Source: Gamarada debralockiae (taxonomy: Eukaryota > Ascomycota > Leotiomycetes > Helotiales > Hyphodiscaceae). Taken from it: 64,000 nucleotides of DNA. Below the pieces are notes generated by a model. The model was not told the origin of the DNA and ran no database searches. It saw only the letters and a list, made by a program, of their open reading frames with translations. The position numbers and the translations under genes were made by a program. Below, piece after piece: positions 1-12,826 of this stretch. Location of the stretch: NCBI GenBank assembly GCA_002803225.1, contig NXFV01000506.1, forward strand, positions 62,001 to 126,000, written 5' to 3'. Each line of letters begins with the position of its first letter. The stretch's first letter is position 1.

Positions 1-20
1 AGTGCACTTCCACTATCGAA

Positions 21-1356
21 ATGTCATCCGGAAGTGATGAAGAGCGTCAACATGCTCTGGCCTCATTCAAGACGAAGCTACTGGAATCAAGAGAATGGGA
101 GGCAAAGCTGAAGGCATTACGGTTAGAGATCAAGGGACTGCAGAAGGACTTCGATCATACGGAGGACAATATCAAAGCTTTACAGAGTGTCGGGCAGATT
201 ATTGGGGAGGTTTTGAAACAGCTTGATGATGAGAGATGTCGGTTGCTCACTCCATATCCATCTGCTTGCTTTAGCTAACATCATGTCTGCCAGTCATCGT
301 TAAAGCCTCATCAGGTCCCAGATATGTCGTCGGCTGCAGATCGAAAGTCGACAAGGTCAAGCTTAAGCAAGGAACCCGCGTTGCTCTCGACATGACCACG
401 CTCACGATTATGCGAATGCTACCTCGAGAAGTCGATCCTCTTGTCTATAATATGTCTTTGGAGGACCCTGGTCAAGTCAGCTTTGGCGGAATTGGTGGAT
501 TGAACGAGCAGATCAGAGAGTTGAGAGAAGTCATCGAGCTTCCTTTGAAGAACCCAGAGCTGTTCCTTCGAGTTGGTATCAAGCCTCCCAAAGGCGTACT
601 GTTATATGGACCTCCAGGAACAGGAAAGACATTATTGGCAAGAGCCGTGGCTAGTAGTTTAGAGACAAACTTCTTGAAGGGTAAGTTTCGTGGGCTTCTA
701 CTTCAATCTGGCTTACTGACCGCCGCACAGTTGTCTCCTCTGCGATCGTCGACAAGTACATCGGAGAGTCTGCCCGTCTAATACGAGAAATGTTCGGATA
801 TGCAAAGGAACACGAGCCATGTATCATCTTCATGGACGAAATCGATGCGATTGGAGGACGAAGATTCTCTGAGGGTACTTCAGCCGATCGTGAGATTCAG
901 CGAACGTTGATGGAGCTGCTAAATCAGCTTGATGGTTTCGATTACTTGGGCAAGACAAAGATCATCATGGCTACGAACCGGCCCGATACTCTCGACCCTG
1001 CGCTCCTCCGAGCTGGACGTTTGGACAGAAAAATTGAGATTCCCCTTCCTAACGAGGTTGGCCGTTTGGAGATTATGAAGATTCATGCTGCCGGTGTTGT
1101 CACGGAGGGTGATATCGATTTCGAGAGTGTGGTGAAGATGAGCGACGGTCTCAACGGAGCTGATTTGAGAAACGTCGTGACTGAAGCGTATGTATTCCAC
1201 CAGATACCTTGTGTACTGATGCTGACTGTTTATAGCGGTTTGTTCGCAATTAGGGATTACCGCGATGCAGTCAACCAAGATGACTTCAACAAGGCAGTCC
1301 GCAAGGTGGCAGAATCGAAGAAGCTGGAGGGTAAGCTGGAATACCAAAAGCTCTAA
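21..1356 (+). CDS. RPT4: 26S proteasome regulatory ATPase subunit Rpt4
   Basis: One of the six AAA-ATPases of the 19S base, which unfold ubiquitinated substrates and feed them to the 20S core in nucleus and cytosol. Exons 21-237, 294-680, 731-1187 and 1236-1356 give about 393 aa, a normal Rpt4 length. The order is an N-terminal coiled coil (residues 5-65), an OB segment ([15 protein letters not shown]), then the AAA module with Walker A GPPGTGKT (about residue 178), Walker [10 protein letters not shown] (about 234), and [14 protein letters not shown] followed by the GRLDRKIE arginine finger. The C-terminus EYQKL matches Rpt4 as known from yeast and lacks the HbYX tail of Rpt2/3/5, which separates it from its paralogs. 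All three introns have GT-AG ends and preserve frame. Only 20 bases of upstream sequence lie in the window. Confidence 0.96.
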
Positions 1357-1676
1357 TCTAATGAGGTATTTGTTTCTTGCGTCGGCGCCCTGGCATATCG
1401 AGGTTGAGCATAGCCTCGTTACTGTAACTATACTACCAGAAATGCATAGATCTGTTCTTGAGGGCCTCGACATGACTGTGATATCACCCACTTATGATTT
1501 TACGTTTGGCTCTCTCATAAATTTCTCTGTACAAGTACACGAACCCACGCAAAGCAAGTGCATCATCACCTCCCCCTACATCTTCCATTGAAGAATATAT
1601 TATATCTCCCGATCACTGGCCTACTCTCTTTCCATTCTCAAAGTTCACCCGCTACTCCCACGTCTTGATGAAACCC
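1357..1676. other. Intergenic, tail-to-tail between RPT4 and the CFEM gene
   Basis: This is the 3' flank of RPT4 (+) and of the damaged CFEM-like gene (-). No conserved reading frame, repeat or RNA gene was recognised. Confidence 0.5.
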
Positions 1677-2528
1677 CTAACAACAGGCATCCTCTCGCCC
1701 CATACTCAACCACCCCAACCCCGCCTCCTCTCCCTCCTCCCCATACCGGCGCCACGCACACCGATACATCGCCAACTCCAGCGCCGCAAGCGCAAACGCC
1801 GCCACCGGAGCCTCGTTTCCAATTCCAACACCCACAGGCGCTGATATCGAACTCATCTTCGATGTGGCAGTAGCTGTTGCTACCATTCCGGAGGTACTCG
1901 ATAAGGATGGAGTGACAGCGGCCTAAGGAGTCCATGGTGGTAGGGTGAATGCCACTGATGTGGTTGAAGATGATGAGGCTGCTTTTGAGGCGGAATGGGA
2001 GGAAATTTTGTGTGAGCTGGAGGTGGTGGAAGAAGCTGTGGAATCTTCGACTGTCGATGAAGCAGCTGAAGAGGGTGATGCACCGCTGCTGCAGACTGCG
2101 TCTTCGGCATCACTCGCATCTGCCCTATTCTCTCATCAGCATCTACTCTCCCACCAAAACCTATACATGGACTCACTCTTCGCAATCCTGCGTCAAGAAG
2201 CTCCTCGCAGCTACCACATCATAAATCTTTCATCCTTCAAATTGTTCTTCAAGAATGAGACTCACAAGCTTCGTCATCCGAACTGCACGGTGTGGCATCG
2301 AGACAGCACGCAAAGGCTGACAACCAATCCGGGTCTACGCAAAGGCAGCCAGAAGTCGCTCCTGGGCAATAGGCGTTGCCTATTGCTCCCAAGTAGGTCT
2401 CTATGCAGTTAGACTAGCGAGCGGTAAGATGGATGATGAATATGTGGGAGGATACATACTGCGCAATCGGGAACATTCTGTGCTACGGACGAGGCTGCGA
2501 GGGCTGCTAGGAGGAGATTTGTGGTTTG
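1677..2528 (-). pseudogene. CFEM-domain secreted protein gene, start codon not found and an in-frame TAG
   Basis: CFEM proteins are fungal secreted or GPI-anchored cysteine-rich proteins, some binding heme. Four minus-strand exons join in frame: 2460-2528, 2266-2413, 2177-2210 and 1677-2124 (introns of 46, 55 and 52 nt, all GT-AG). They give a signal-peptide core (LLLAALAASSVAQ), then a CFEM-like Cys pattern (PDCASNC, YC, GCLC, ACC, PC, DC, VC), then a long Ser/Thr-rich stretch. Two things are wrong. No ATG lies between the upstream in-frame TAG and the signal core, so the start is either lost or behind an unseen intron. An in-frame TAG (1923-1925) also cuts the Ser/Thr region before a hydrophobic, GPI-signal-like segment (APVAAFALAALELAM). 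The gene may still make a shortened product (1923-2528) if a start exists. The family call is fairly sure; functionality is not. Confidence 0.66.
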
Positions 2529-3288
2529 AGGCTATAGTGATGTTGAATTGTTGAAGACTTGAAGTTTCTAGCATGATTTGAGGAAGGCAGGTGGGAATGT
2601 GGGATGAATGCGGTTGTCTTTATCCGTATCCCCTCGACTTCTTAACACCCTAGACTAAAAGCAAGAAGAAAGTACTTGTACGTGAGGATGAGATTAGATT
2701 AGACACAAACATGCACATCTCAGGAGGCACCGCCTCCGCATTTCTGCCCTCCGTCTCATTCAATGCTCGGACGGTGAAAAACAGCACAACTATTGCCATA
2801 ATTTCTCAGCCACCCATCCAATCTCAGGGGAAACGACCTCGGCCACGCCTCCGAAGGATCGGGATTACCTGACTCCTATTTCCTGTCATCCAACCAACTC
2901 TCCTCAATCATCCAAGGGTTGGGCCGTTGCGCAGGGATGCTCATGAAATATGGCCTCCAAACTTCAACCTCACCTGATTTAGCAATAGTAAGTTCCAGAC
3001 CTCAGGATTAAGAGAACATTTAGGGTTAATCGCGCCGCTTTCAATCTGGAGAGTACTTCCAAAGAGGTTAAGGAGCCGTGTTCTCTGCATGTCCATGTGA
3101 GAGGCTTTCAGCCCCAAAAGTAACTTTGCATATCGTCCTTTTTTCCAATACAGAGTTCTGAAAAATCCGTGTAAGAGCCTCAAAACATGGGGTTCTTGAA
3201 TTTCCCACTAATGTCCCTCTCTCATCACGATTAGATTCCATAGTAATTTGCTATCCATTCTCTCGCGTATCCCACTCAATATCAAGTC
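2529..3288. other. Gene-free stretch
   Basis: This is the 5' side of the CFEM gene and of the membrane-protein pseudogene. Short open frames here lack motifs, and nothing else was recognised. Confidence 0.45.
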
Positions 3289-5389
3289 ATGGCTTGGCAA
3301 CACAGAGATCCCCGGAAAAGTGCTCCTTACTCTGGCTACACATCTCCCCAAGAAGACGTCGAACTCATGCGACCTCACCAGAGCACTTTGTCCCCAACTC
3401 CATACAAGAGTATCCGAAAAGTTTAGCCTATACAAACAGCGAAGAATTCGTACCATATTACGACAATCTCAGCCGACAGAGCTTCGTCCAACAAGATGTT
3501 GATACACAGTATGAATCAACTCCCTGGCGAGCTTGATTCTGGAGATGATTTCCGTGGCTGGGAGTCGGTGGACTCATTGTGTCATTTCTGTGTATGGTTG
3601 GAGCTGTCGCTGTCCTCACTTCGTCAAACAAAAAGCCTGTCACTGATTGGAGGACCGACCCAACGGTCATTCTTGCTATTTTGCCTGCTGTGTTTAATTC
3701 GGCTTTGGTGTTTGCTCTGTCGCAAGGCGCCGCTATCATCTCTTGGTGGTAAGAACCTCCAATCCTGAAATCAGAAATTATGTACTGATGTGTTTCTGCT
3801 GCTAGGCATCGCGCTCTTAAAGGTGGCACAGTAGGCGACCTCTCTCCCCAATGGACGTACGGAACCAGCCTCAAAGCCTCTTTCCTCTCAGGATGGCATT
3901 TCAACTTGGTGGCACTCGCTACAATCACTGTGGGTCTCGTAGTTATCGACGGACCACTTCTTCAACGAGCATCCGTAATCGTTACTCAAACTGTTTCGGG
4001 TGAAGCGTCTTTGAAGGTAGCAATGGCTCCCTTGCTACCATATGGATATACCGCCATAGTCCGTAGCATAACAGGGCTCTTTGTCTCCCATCCCACATTT
4101 GAGCTTCGTTTGCACTCTGTCTCATCTCTTATACCATGTTTGCTCCAAATACTTCTCAATTGGAAAAAATTCCTCTCCTTTGCTCTCGAAACAAGCTCAA
4201 ATAGGAAATTACTGACTCCCTTGTTATGAAGAACCAGCAGGTAATAATGGCGGCTTCAATCCTTAGATAATTACCACCGACTTCGCCAAAATTCTCTCTG
4301 GCTACCAAAGGAATATTCCAATGACTTCGGGTATCATGGAGTTCTGGGAATTGCTTGCCGTCGTCCAAGCAGCTGGAATCAACGTAGTCTGCAAAGCGCT
4401 AGTACTAACACCCTTCGTCCTCAATCTACAATCCCGAGAAAATACTACGATGTTTTCGATCGGCACTGAATGGATTCTGGTCAACTGCACAGAAATGCCG
4501 GGGCAACTCTGTCTCGAGGAGATATCAGATGATGCAACGGAAATCATCCATTTGACTGTGGCGTATGTCCAAACGAACAACGAATGCAATGGATAACCAG
4601 TCTCCACCGCATGCAATATCAAAGAAGCCGTCGTAGAATGCCATGTCGAGCTCTCCGGTCAAACCATCACTCTCAACAATCCTTCACCGAGACTCAATGT
4701 GGTAGCTCTTTCCAATGATCGAGCGCTTGGCAACATTAAGAATTCCGCGATCGCGGGACACATCTTGCGAGCGAGAGCCTGTTCACCTGGGATGTAACTT
4801 GGCAATTTGAGGTTGAGACTGGGCACAGGGTCGTCAATCTCGATATCTTTCCAAGCCAGTATATTAAGTCAGGCAGTACTACAGATCTGACCTGCCCCGA
4901 CAACATCACGTGGAATGATCCTACGGACGATATATTGACTGCTTTCAACGAGATATTGTCCGTATTGCCATTCAATCAGCTGGAAACGAGATGAGCACAC
5001 TTAATCTTGAGGTGCCGAATGGACCCAACAAGACGTTTGCCAGCCAAAGTTCGGTTAATGCCACGCAGTCGTCTCACAACATCTTTCTCACCAACTTCAC
5101 ATATCTCATTGGAGCAGCAGTTGTGATGGCTGTTGGGATTCTTGCAGTTGCGCGGACTTTCTACAGATGGCGGCATCTTGGACGATCTATAAGCCTTGGC
5201 CCGATTGAGACTGCTAAAGCTTTCGATGTTCCAATCCTTGGAGGTGCCGCAGCGCTTTCAAACGCGGATATTGATATGCTGGTGAAGAATGTTGGGAAGA
5301 GGAGAATTGTGTATGGAGAGATGCGTCAAGCTGATGGCAGGGGAGAGGAGAAACTGACTATGGGTATTCTTGGGCGGGGAAGTGGGTGA
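3289..5389 (+). pseudogene. Decayed fungal multi-pass membrane protein of unknown function
   Basis: Coding remnants in different frames line up as one protein. The order is an N-terminal tail (MAWQHRDPRKSAPYS..), the segment STPWRA-stop-FWR-stop-FPWLGVGG leading into a transmembrane helix (about 3555-3620), a second helix ending AIISWW, an intron (about 3734-3790), then HRALKGGTVGDL, SGWHFNLVALATITVGLVVIDGPLLQRAS, a long extracellular-like region with Cys and N-glycosylation sites, and a last helix (ATYLIGAAVVMAVG-like, about 5098-5150) with a cytosolic tail to 5389. Lesions seen directly are two in-frame TGAs near 3533-3550, a frame change near 3420, a TAA at 4594-4596, a TAA near 4793, and a 1-nt frame change near 4960. 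Two of the stops are CGA/CAA-to-TGA/TAA type. No Pfam name is assigned. A single functional spliced model cannot be built. Confidence 0.68.
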
Positions 5390-6852
5390 TGATCGTGGAG
5401 CACAGGCTTGGGAACTATCCTTGAGGATGCCCACTCCGTCGAGACCGTCTCCGGATTTTGATAAAGATCCCAAGACACAGATCCAGTCTTGTGGTCTCTC
5501 GCCTTAATTCGCTGGGTTGAGCCCGAGAAATAAAGCATTGGGCCTTCACCGACAGAATCACTGAACACGTTTCAGTGTCTGGGGGCCCTGTGAAAGAAGT
5601 CTTCGATAACTTTGTCAGACTCTTCGATTTCTTCGTTGATTAAAGATTGGGACTACGGATGGGATTGTGCTTCCCGGAAGACGAAACTCCAACGGCCTTG
5701 TTGAAGATTCTCGTGGAATGTCACGGCTTCCCGGAATGCCGGCACTTGTTGGCTTCTTGGTGATGTAAATAGAATGTATTTTTTAGGAGACGAGAACAAA
5801 GATGTTGGACATAATTCAGAAAAGGTATTTACAGATTGTCTTTCATCGCATTGTGGGTTCAATGCACCTCCGACTCGGGAGATGGATGCCGCTTGCAAAT
5901 GATTATGTGTACAGTAGAGTTGTAATAATATGATAGCATCGTCAAGTTCGTTCCAGGGTTACCATGAATGTCTGTGCCTTCTCGTGAGATCTGGGGTCGC
6001 CTCCCATGATCTCATTCTCATCCCTGAATTCTCGTATTTGCCTTGACAGATATCCACAACATCGCGAGGGACTTCATCCCAAGTCTGCTATCATCCCGTA
6101 CTTACTCCACTGTGTCCGTCATAGCCAGCAATTTTCATTTAGTTTCCCAAAATATTGGTTGGGTTATCCTTATTTTTGTCAAGGCTCCCCCGTACCTGTC
6201 GTTGGGCATTCTTTATTTAGAAGGTGGCACCTTCATAGCGTAAAAAGTGTGGCTGACGCATTAAGTTTAATGCAAGGCTCTCTAAGCGAAAATTCCATTC
6301 GGACTGAGCGCGAGGCTTGCTTTGCTTCGCACTTTCACTTTCGTAAAACTTTACGCTACGAATTGTAGTTAGACTAGACCCCTGATTTGTACGTTTTAGG
6401 TAAGATATCGTCAAAAAGTAAATGTAAATGCTAATATTTAATGATACGATATTGCGAATTCCACCTGCAGCCGCAAGCCGCCGCCTTCCCTCTGCAGGAA
6501 TTTTGGGAAAGAAAAGGGGCAAGCGCAGGTTAGCCAGTGCAAGCCCAAAAATCCAGCTTTCAGCACTACCCTTCCATACCCTTGCTCGCACCGCGACTTC
6601 GACCAATAACAGAGCTAGTGGGGGTTTCAAAAACCTCGTCTGCAGTAAGACCAGCAGAGCAACCAAGCCAACACAAGCTATCCGTAGAAATACAAGAACC
6701 GTCTCCCTCCCTCCCACATCCAACCTCTTCACCCCCCACTGACCCATTGCAAAATACCCATTCCCTTCGCGTACAATCTTCCACCAAGAAGAAATCCTTC
6801 AACTAATCAAGATCCGTCTTTCGTTCCCTTTATTTACATTCCCTGAGCAACA
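5390..6852. other. Intergenic region upstream of GFA1
   Basis: There is no convincing gene. The last 130 bases before the GFA1 start are pyrimidine-rich (many CCCTC and TTCACCCCCC runs), typical of fungal promoters of strongly expressed genes. The rest shows nothing recognisable. Confidence 0.45.
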
Positions 6853-9138
<2,286 letters not shown>

Positions 9139-9787
9139 ATGCCGAAACTTACTGGGTGTTCTTGTTTTTGGTCTTTAATTAGCGTGTGATAAAAGGGGTC
9201 AATGGATTCGGAACGAAATCACGGCTTGTGTTCTGCATTTTAGATACGATTCGCGAAGATCGCGTGTAGTCTAGGTCAAATTAATTTGGTCGACAATCAC
9301 TTGCAAATCATGTCTTGGTCTACCGCTTTAATTGGAATATAATATCCCAAAACGCTCAGAGACTGAACGATTCGAAATCGAGGACAGGGCTTTTGATAAA
9401 TTCTCAAAATGACTCGTTCAACTGCGGTGAGTGATTGAGGGATCGGGAGGATTGCGATTGCAAAGGAGTAGTTTTTCTCAATGGCAAATCATTCGTTGTC
9501 TCTGAGCGATTGGGATCTTCTAGAGCAATTAAAACCGTATGTGCAGCTGAAGTCGAAAATACTGAGTAAAGAAGCCCACGATGGATGAGACCGGCAATTA
9601 CAATACTTTTAGAAGCACTTGCGGTCACGATTCAGAGGCTCATTTGCTCTGTCCAAGGGAGGTCTCAGCTGGGAGTCAAACCTCAAATCGTGAGGAAAAA
9701 TATCGAATCATCAGATCAAGAGTATCAGTCATGTCCCATGCCATTTATTCTCTAATAGTACAGCAAAGTGCGATTTTGACCCAGCTC
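9139..9787. other. Intergenic, tail-to-tail between GFA1 and PRE4
   Basis: This is the 3' flank of both convergent genes. No coding or structured element was recognised. Confidence 0.5.
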
Positions 9788-10755
9788 TCAGTTAACTTGA
9801 GTTCCATAACCTCTAATCTGGTCCGCACTATAATATCTCATGTTAGCATTTCAATCATCAGGAGAGGAACGGGAATACTCACAAAGCCCAACTCTGGTTC
9901 TCCAGCTTCTCATCCTCCTTCAAATCAATCCCCTCCTTCGTGACAACCGCAATAGAATACTTGTCCAAACTCCTAGCATCCCGATAGAAAAGAACCTTCA
10001 TGCTCTCCTTCACCGCCGCAACCGCCTCCTCCCTCGTCAACTTCGCCGCCGCCTCCTCATCACCCGCAACCTTCCTCAACAGTGGCTGTGCCAAATGAGC
10101 TCCAAACCCCGTAGCCAAACTCGGCGCGCTGAACGTCGTGCCTAGTAAATCCGCGCTAGCTAGAAACGGCTTCTTGTCATCGTCGAGCCCGGCGACGAGA
10201 ACTTGGTTCCATAAAGGATTGAAGTCGGAGCGCCGCTTGTAGAAGACTTTCGAGAGGTAGGTGTGCAGGTTCTTGGCGTTCAGGGTGTGGCCGGTGGTGG
10301 AGTAGGCTTCTTCGATGTCGAGGCTGTTGAGGAGTCGGTCGAGATATTGCATGTCGGAGACGTCGCCGCCGAAACCGATGACGGAGGTGTCAGCGAATGT
10401 TCGGAGACGCTTGACGTCTGTGAAGCGGGCGAGGGAGCCATAGGATGCTGTTATTGAGTAGATGTGTTAGATTTGAGGGTGTATGGAGCTTGGGATGGAT
10501 AGTGATGTACCTAGGTTGTCTGCTGCGATCACGACGCCATCCTTGAACTTGAGTGCTACTACTGATGTACCGGTGACGACTGGCGATTGGGTATGTTGGG
10601 TTGGGCCATGGCTTTGGTTGCTCTGGAGGTAGGAGGAATCGTATGGGCCGTAAACGTCGTCTCTGGGCTAGATTGTATGTCAGCTAATTGTCTTGCGGTC
10701 TCTGTCCTTCGTGGATGAGACTTACACGACCCCAAGCTTGTGGAAGGTGATTCAT
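9788..10755 (-). CDS. PRE4: 20S proteasome subunit beta7 (PSMB4/Pre4)
   Basis: A non-catalytic beta subunit of the 20S core ring. Exons 10726-10755, 10511-10667, 9883-10447 and 9788-9827 (minus strand) give about 263 aa. The N-terminal propeptide is followed by [31 protein letters not shown], then [14 protein letters not shown], the beta7 signature [18 protein letters not shown], and [18 protein letters not shown] small last exon rejoins [13 protein letters not shown]; without that splice the frame would stop early at WAL. It is transcribed divergently from the HCNGP-like gene with 207 bp between start codons, suggesting a shared promoter. Confidence 0.95.
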
Positions 10756-10962
10756 GGTGGCGAGGTTTGGGTTGGTTTTATTTGGAAGGTTGTTGATGGG
10801 GGAATGCTGAGAGGAAGAGTTGCGATATTTGGTTGCAGCTCAGGTAGCAGCTCTTGACGCGGCGAACCTGGAGCTCGACGCGGCTAGCGAGAACCTTGTC
10901 AAAATCTCCCAAACCTGCGAAATATTTTCACAACGACAACTTTGCAAGGTCATTCAGTCAAA
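10756..10962. promoter_or_regulatory. Bidirectional promoter PRE4 / HCNGP-like gene
   Basis: Only 207 bp separate the two divergent start codons, so both upstream control regions must overlap. No specific factor site was recognised with confidence. Confidence 0.55.
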
Positions 10963-11915
10963 ATGGCAGGACTTGTCAGTTACGCCAGCAGTGATGAGGA
11001 GGATGAAGTTCAACAGGAGCCAAACCCGACTCTGAATTCCTCGAACGTAAGTTATTGCGCTTCCAAAGTACTACCGGAACAAATTACTGACAGCACAGAT
11101 GACAGGTAGCTGAACCTACTGCACCCGCAAAATCTTCAATAAATGGCTCGAGACCTGGTACTTCTTTTCATTCCTGTGCGATAAGTACAATGTCTGACAT
11201 ACTGCCAGAGATTCAAATGAACGGAGCGGCGAGCAAGCCTCCACCACCCCAACCAGAACCAGATGCTCCTCTCGTAGGTCCTGCATTAGGACCTCCAATG
11301 ATCGATCTCCCGATGGCAGAGCCGCTAGAAGATGACGAAGACTTGCCGCCGCAATCACCGTACTCCGCAAACCGAGCTCTACTACGAGACCTGACTCTCC
11401 CTACCGTCCCAAACTACGATATCCCTCCATCTCCTCCTGGTTCTCCAGTAACCAGTACGAACGCCAAATTCAAACATTTCCTGGATCTAAAGAAACAAGG
11501 GGTTCATTTCAACGAGAAGCTGGCAAAGTCATCTGCGCTCAAGAACCCAAGTTTGATGCAGAAGCTCATGGACTTCTCGGACATTGATGAAGCTGGACAA
11601 TATGCAACTACTCTACCGAAAGATCTATGGAACCCAGAAGCATTTCCAGAATATGCGTATAAAGAGGAGCTAGCGAAGAGCCAACAGAAGATATTGAAGC
11701 GCAAGGAGGAAGAAAAGCTGAGAGGCCCACGGGAAAGTGTGGATTTTGTGCCGGCTACTGTTACGGAACCGTCAAGTCGCAGTGGAACTCCCGGAGCAGG
11801 AGGAAGGGGAGGCCAGAAGAGTGCTGCGGAGAGAATCATGGCTGGACTTGATAGAGGACGATCGAGTTCTCCTCAGGTTGCTGGTATGAAAAGGAAGACA
11901 AGATTCGACAGTTGA
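10963..11915 (+). CDS. HCNGP/SAP30BP-like nuclear protein
   Basis: Members of the HCNGP family (SAP30-binding protein in animals) are nuclear factors linked to transcriptional repression and to splicing of short introns. Exons 10963-11046, 11106-11157 and 11209-11915 give about 280 aa. The N-terminus GLVSYASSDEEDE is the usual acidic family start, followed by a Pro-rich segment and then the HCNGP core: KFKHFLDLKKQGVHFNEKLAKSS, KNPSLMQKLMDFSDIDEAGQY, TTLPKDLWNP and YAYKEELAKSQQKILKRKEEE. The C-terminus is basic with MKRKTRFDS. The short second exon (52 nt) is accepted because both junctions hold the frame. The function is inferred from the family. Confidence 0.9.
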
Positions 11916-12826
11916 GGAGCACAATCAATGCACGAAAGGAGCTTGAAATCATGGCAAGGCTGGCTTTTAACGCGTCCCAGTGGCAGAGCGTGGCTCATGT
12001 TGCGAGCTTTACTGACTGCCGGGGGCGTAGATCAGAACTGGTCTTCACCGATGTCTGAGCCGAAGGCAGAGCCCCACCTACGCAGTTTGGAATTGTAACC
12101 ACAGTGGAAGGCTACTTCGAGAGATGACAGGCATCATCAGCAGCCTCGGTCACTCACTCAAAGTGAGTCTCTTGTATAGGCGACCTTGGTCACGCGCCTA
12201 AGTCACGAGAGTTGAAGTAGTTAAACGCCAGTAGCGCGTCGATTTGAAGGGACTGGGACCCTAGAAAAGTCATTGCACTGGACCCCTGATCATCATAGAT
12301 CTCTCCAATCCAAGCTACCTGATTCCTAACGTGATAAAACAATCCCCGATTCTACATGTGACTTGAAGTGTTGATATACATACTTCTTTGCTCATGGGCC
12401 ATTTCTCCCTCTCTTCTACGTCTTCAAAATTTCATCGACGTAAGGTCGACCATACAGTCATCGGAGTTTCCTCCTCTCAGGAACTAGGATCGGCAGTTTG
12501 GTGTTCTCCATTCGATGAGAGAAGCCCAATCTGGATGCACGGCAGCGCCTCTCGCTTCCAATCTGCGAGTCGGAGTAAGCAAGTCTTCAACCCCGGCGAC
12601 AGGTCGGATCCTTGAATCTTGAATCAACGTCCAACAATTTCAAGAGTTCAGCGTGCGGATACTTTGCTTTGTACCCAGCCTTTATCCTCAGGCAAAGGGC
12701 TGTGTATTGGAGCATCCTGAGAAATCAACAACTGGCATTGCAAATACAGCATTGCCCCTCGCCAAACTGCCTTTGCTTAGAGATCGCCTTTGCAGTAGAT
12801 CCAGGCACTCAGCTTCTCCAACAAGA
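11916..12826. other. Intergenic region upstream of the Chk2-type kinase
   Basis: This is 3' flank of the HCNGP-like gene plus promoter of the kinase. Open frames near 12388-12857 have no motif and overlap the kinase start in another frame. Nothing else was recognised. Confidence 0.45.

Noticed and set aside
1945..2412. 155-codon forward frame
   Set aside because: It is the antisense shadow of the CFEM gene exons and has no motif of its own.
6006..6747. Frames upstream of GFA1 on both strands
   Set aside because: They lie in the promoter region, lack motifs and overlap each other.
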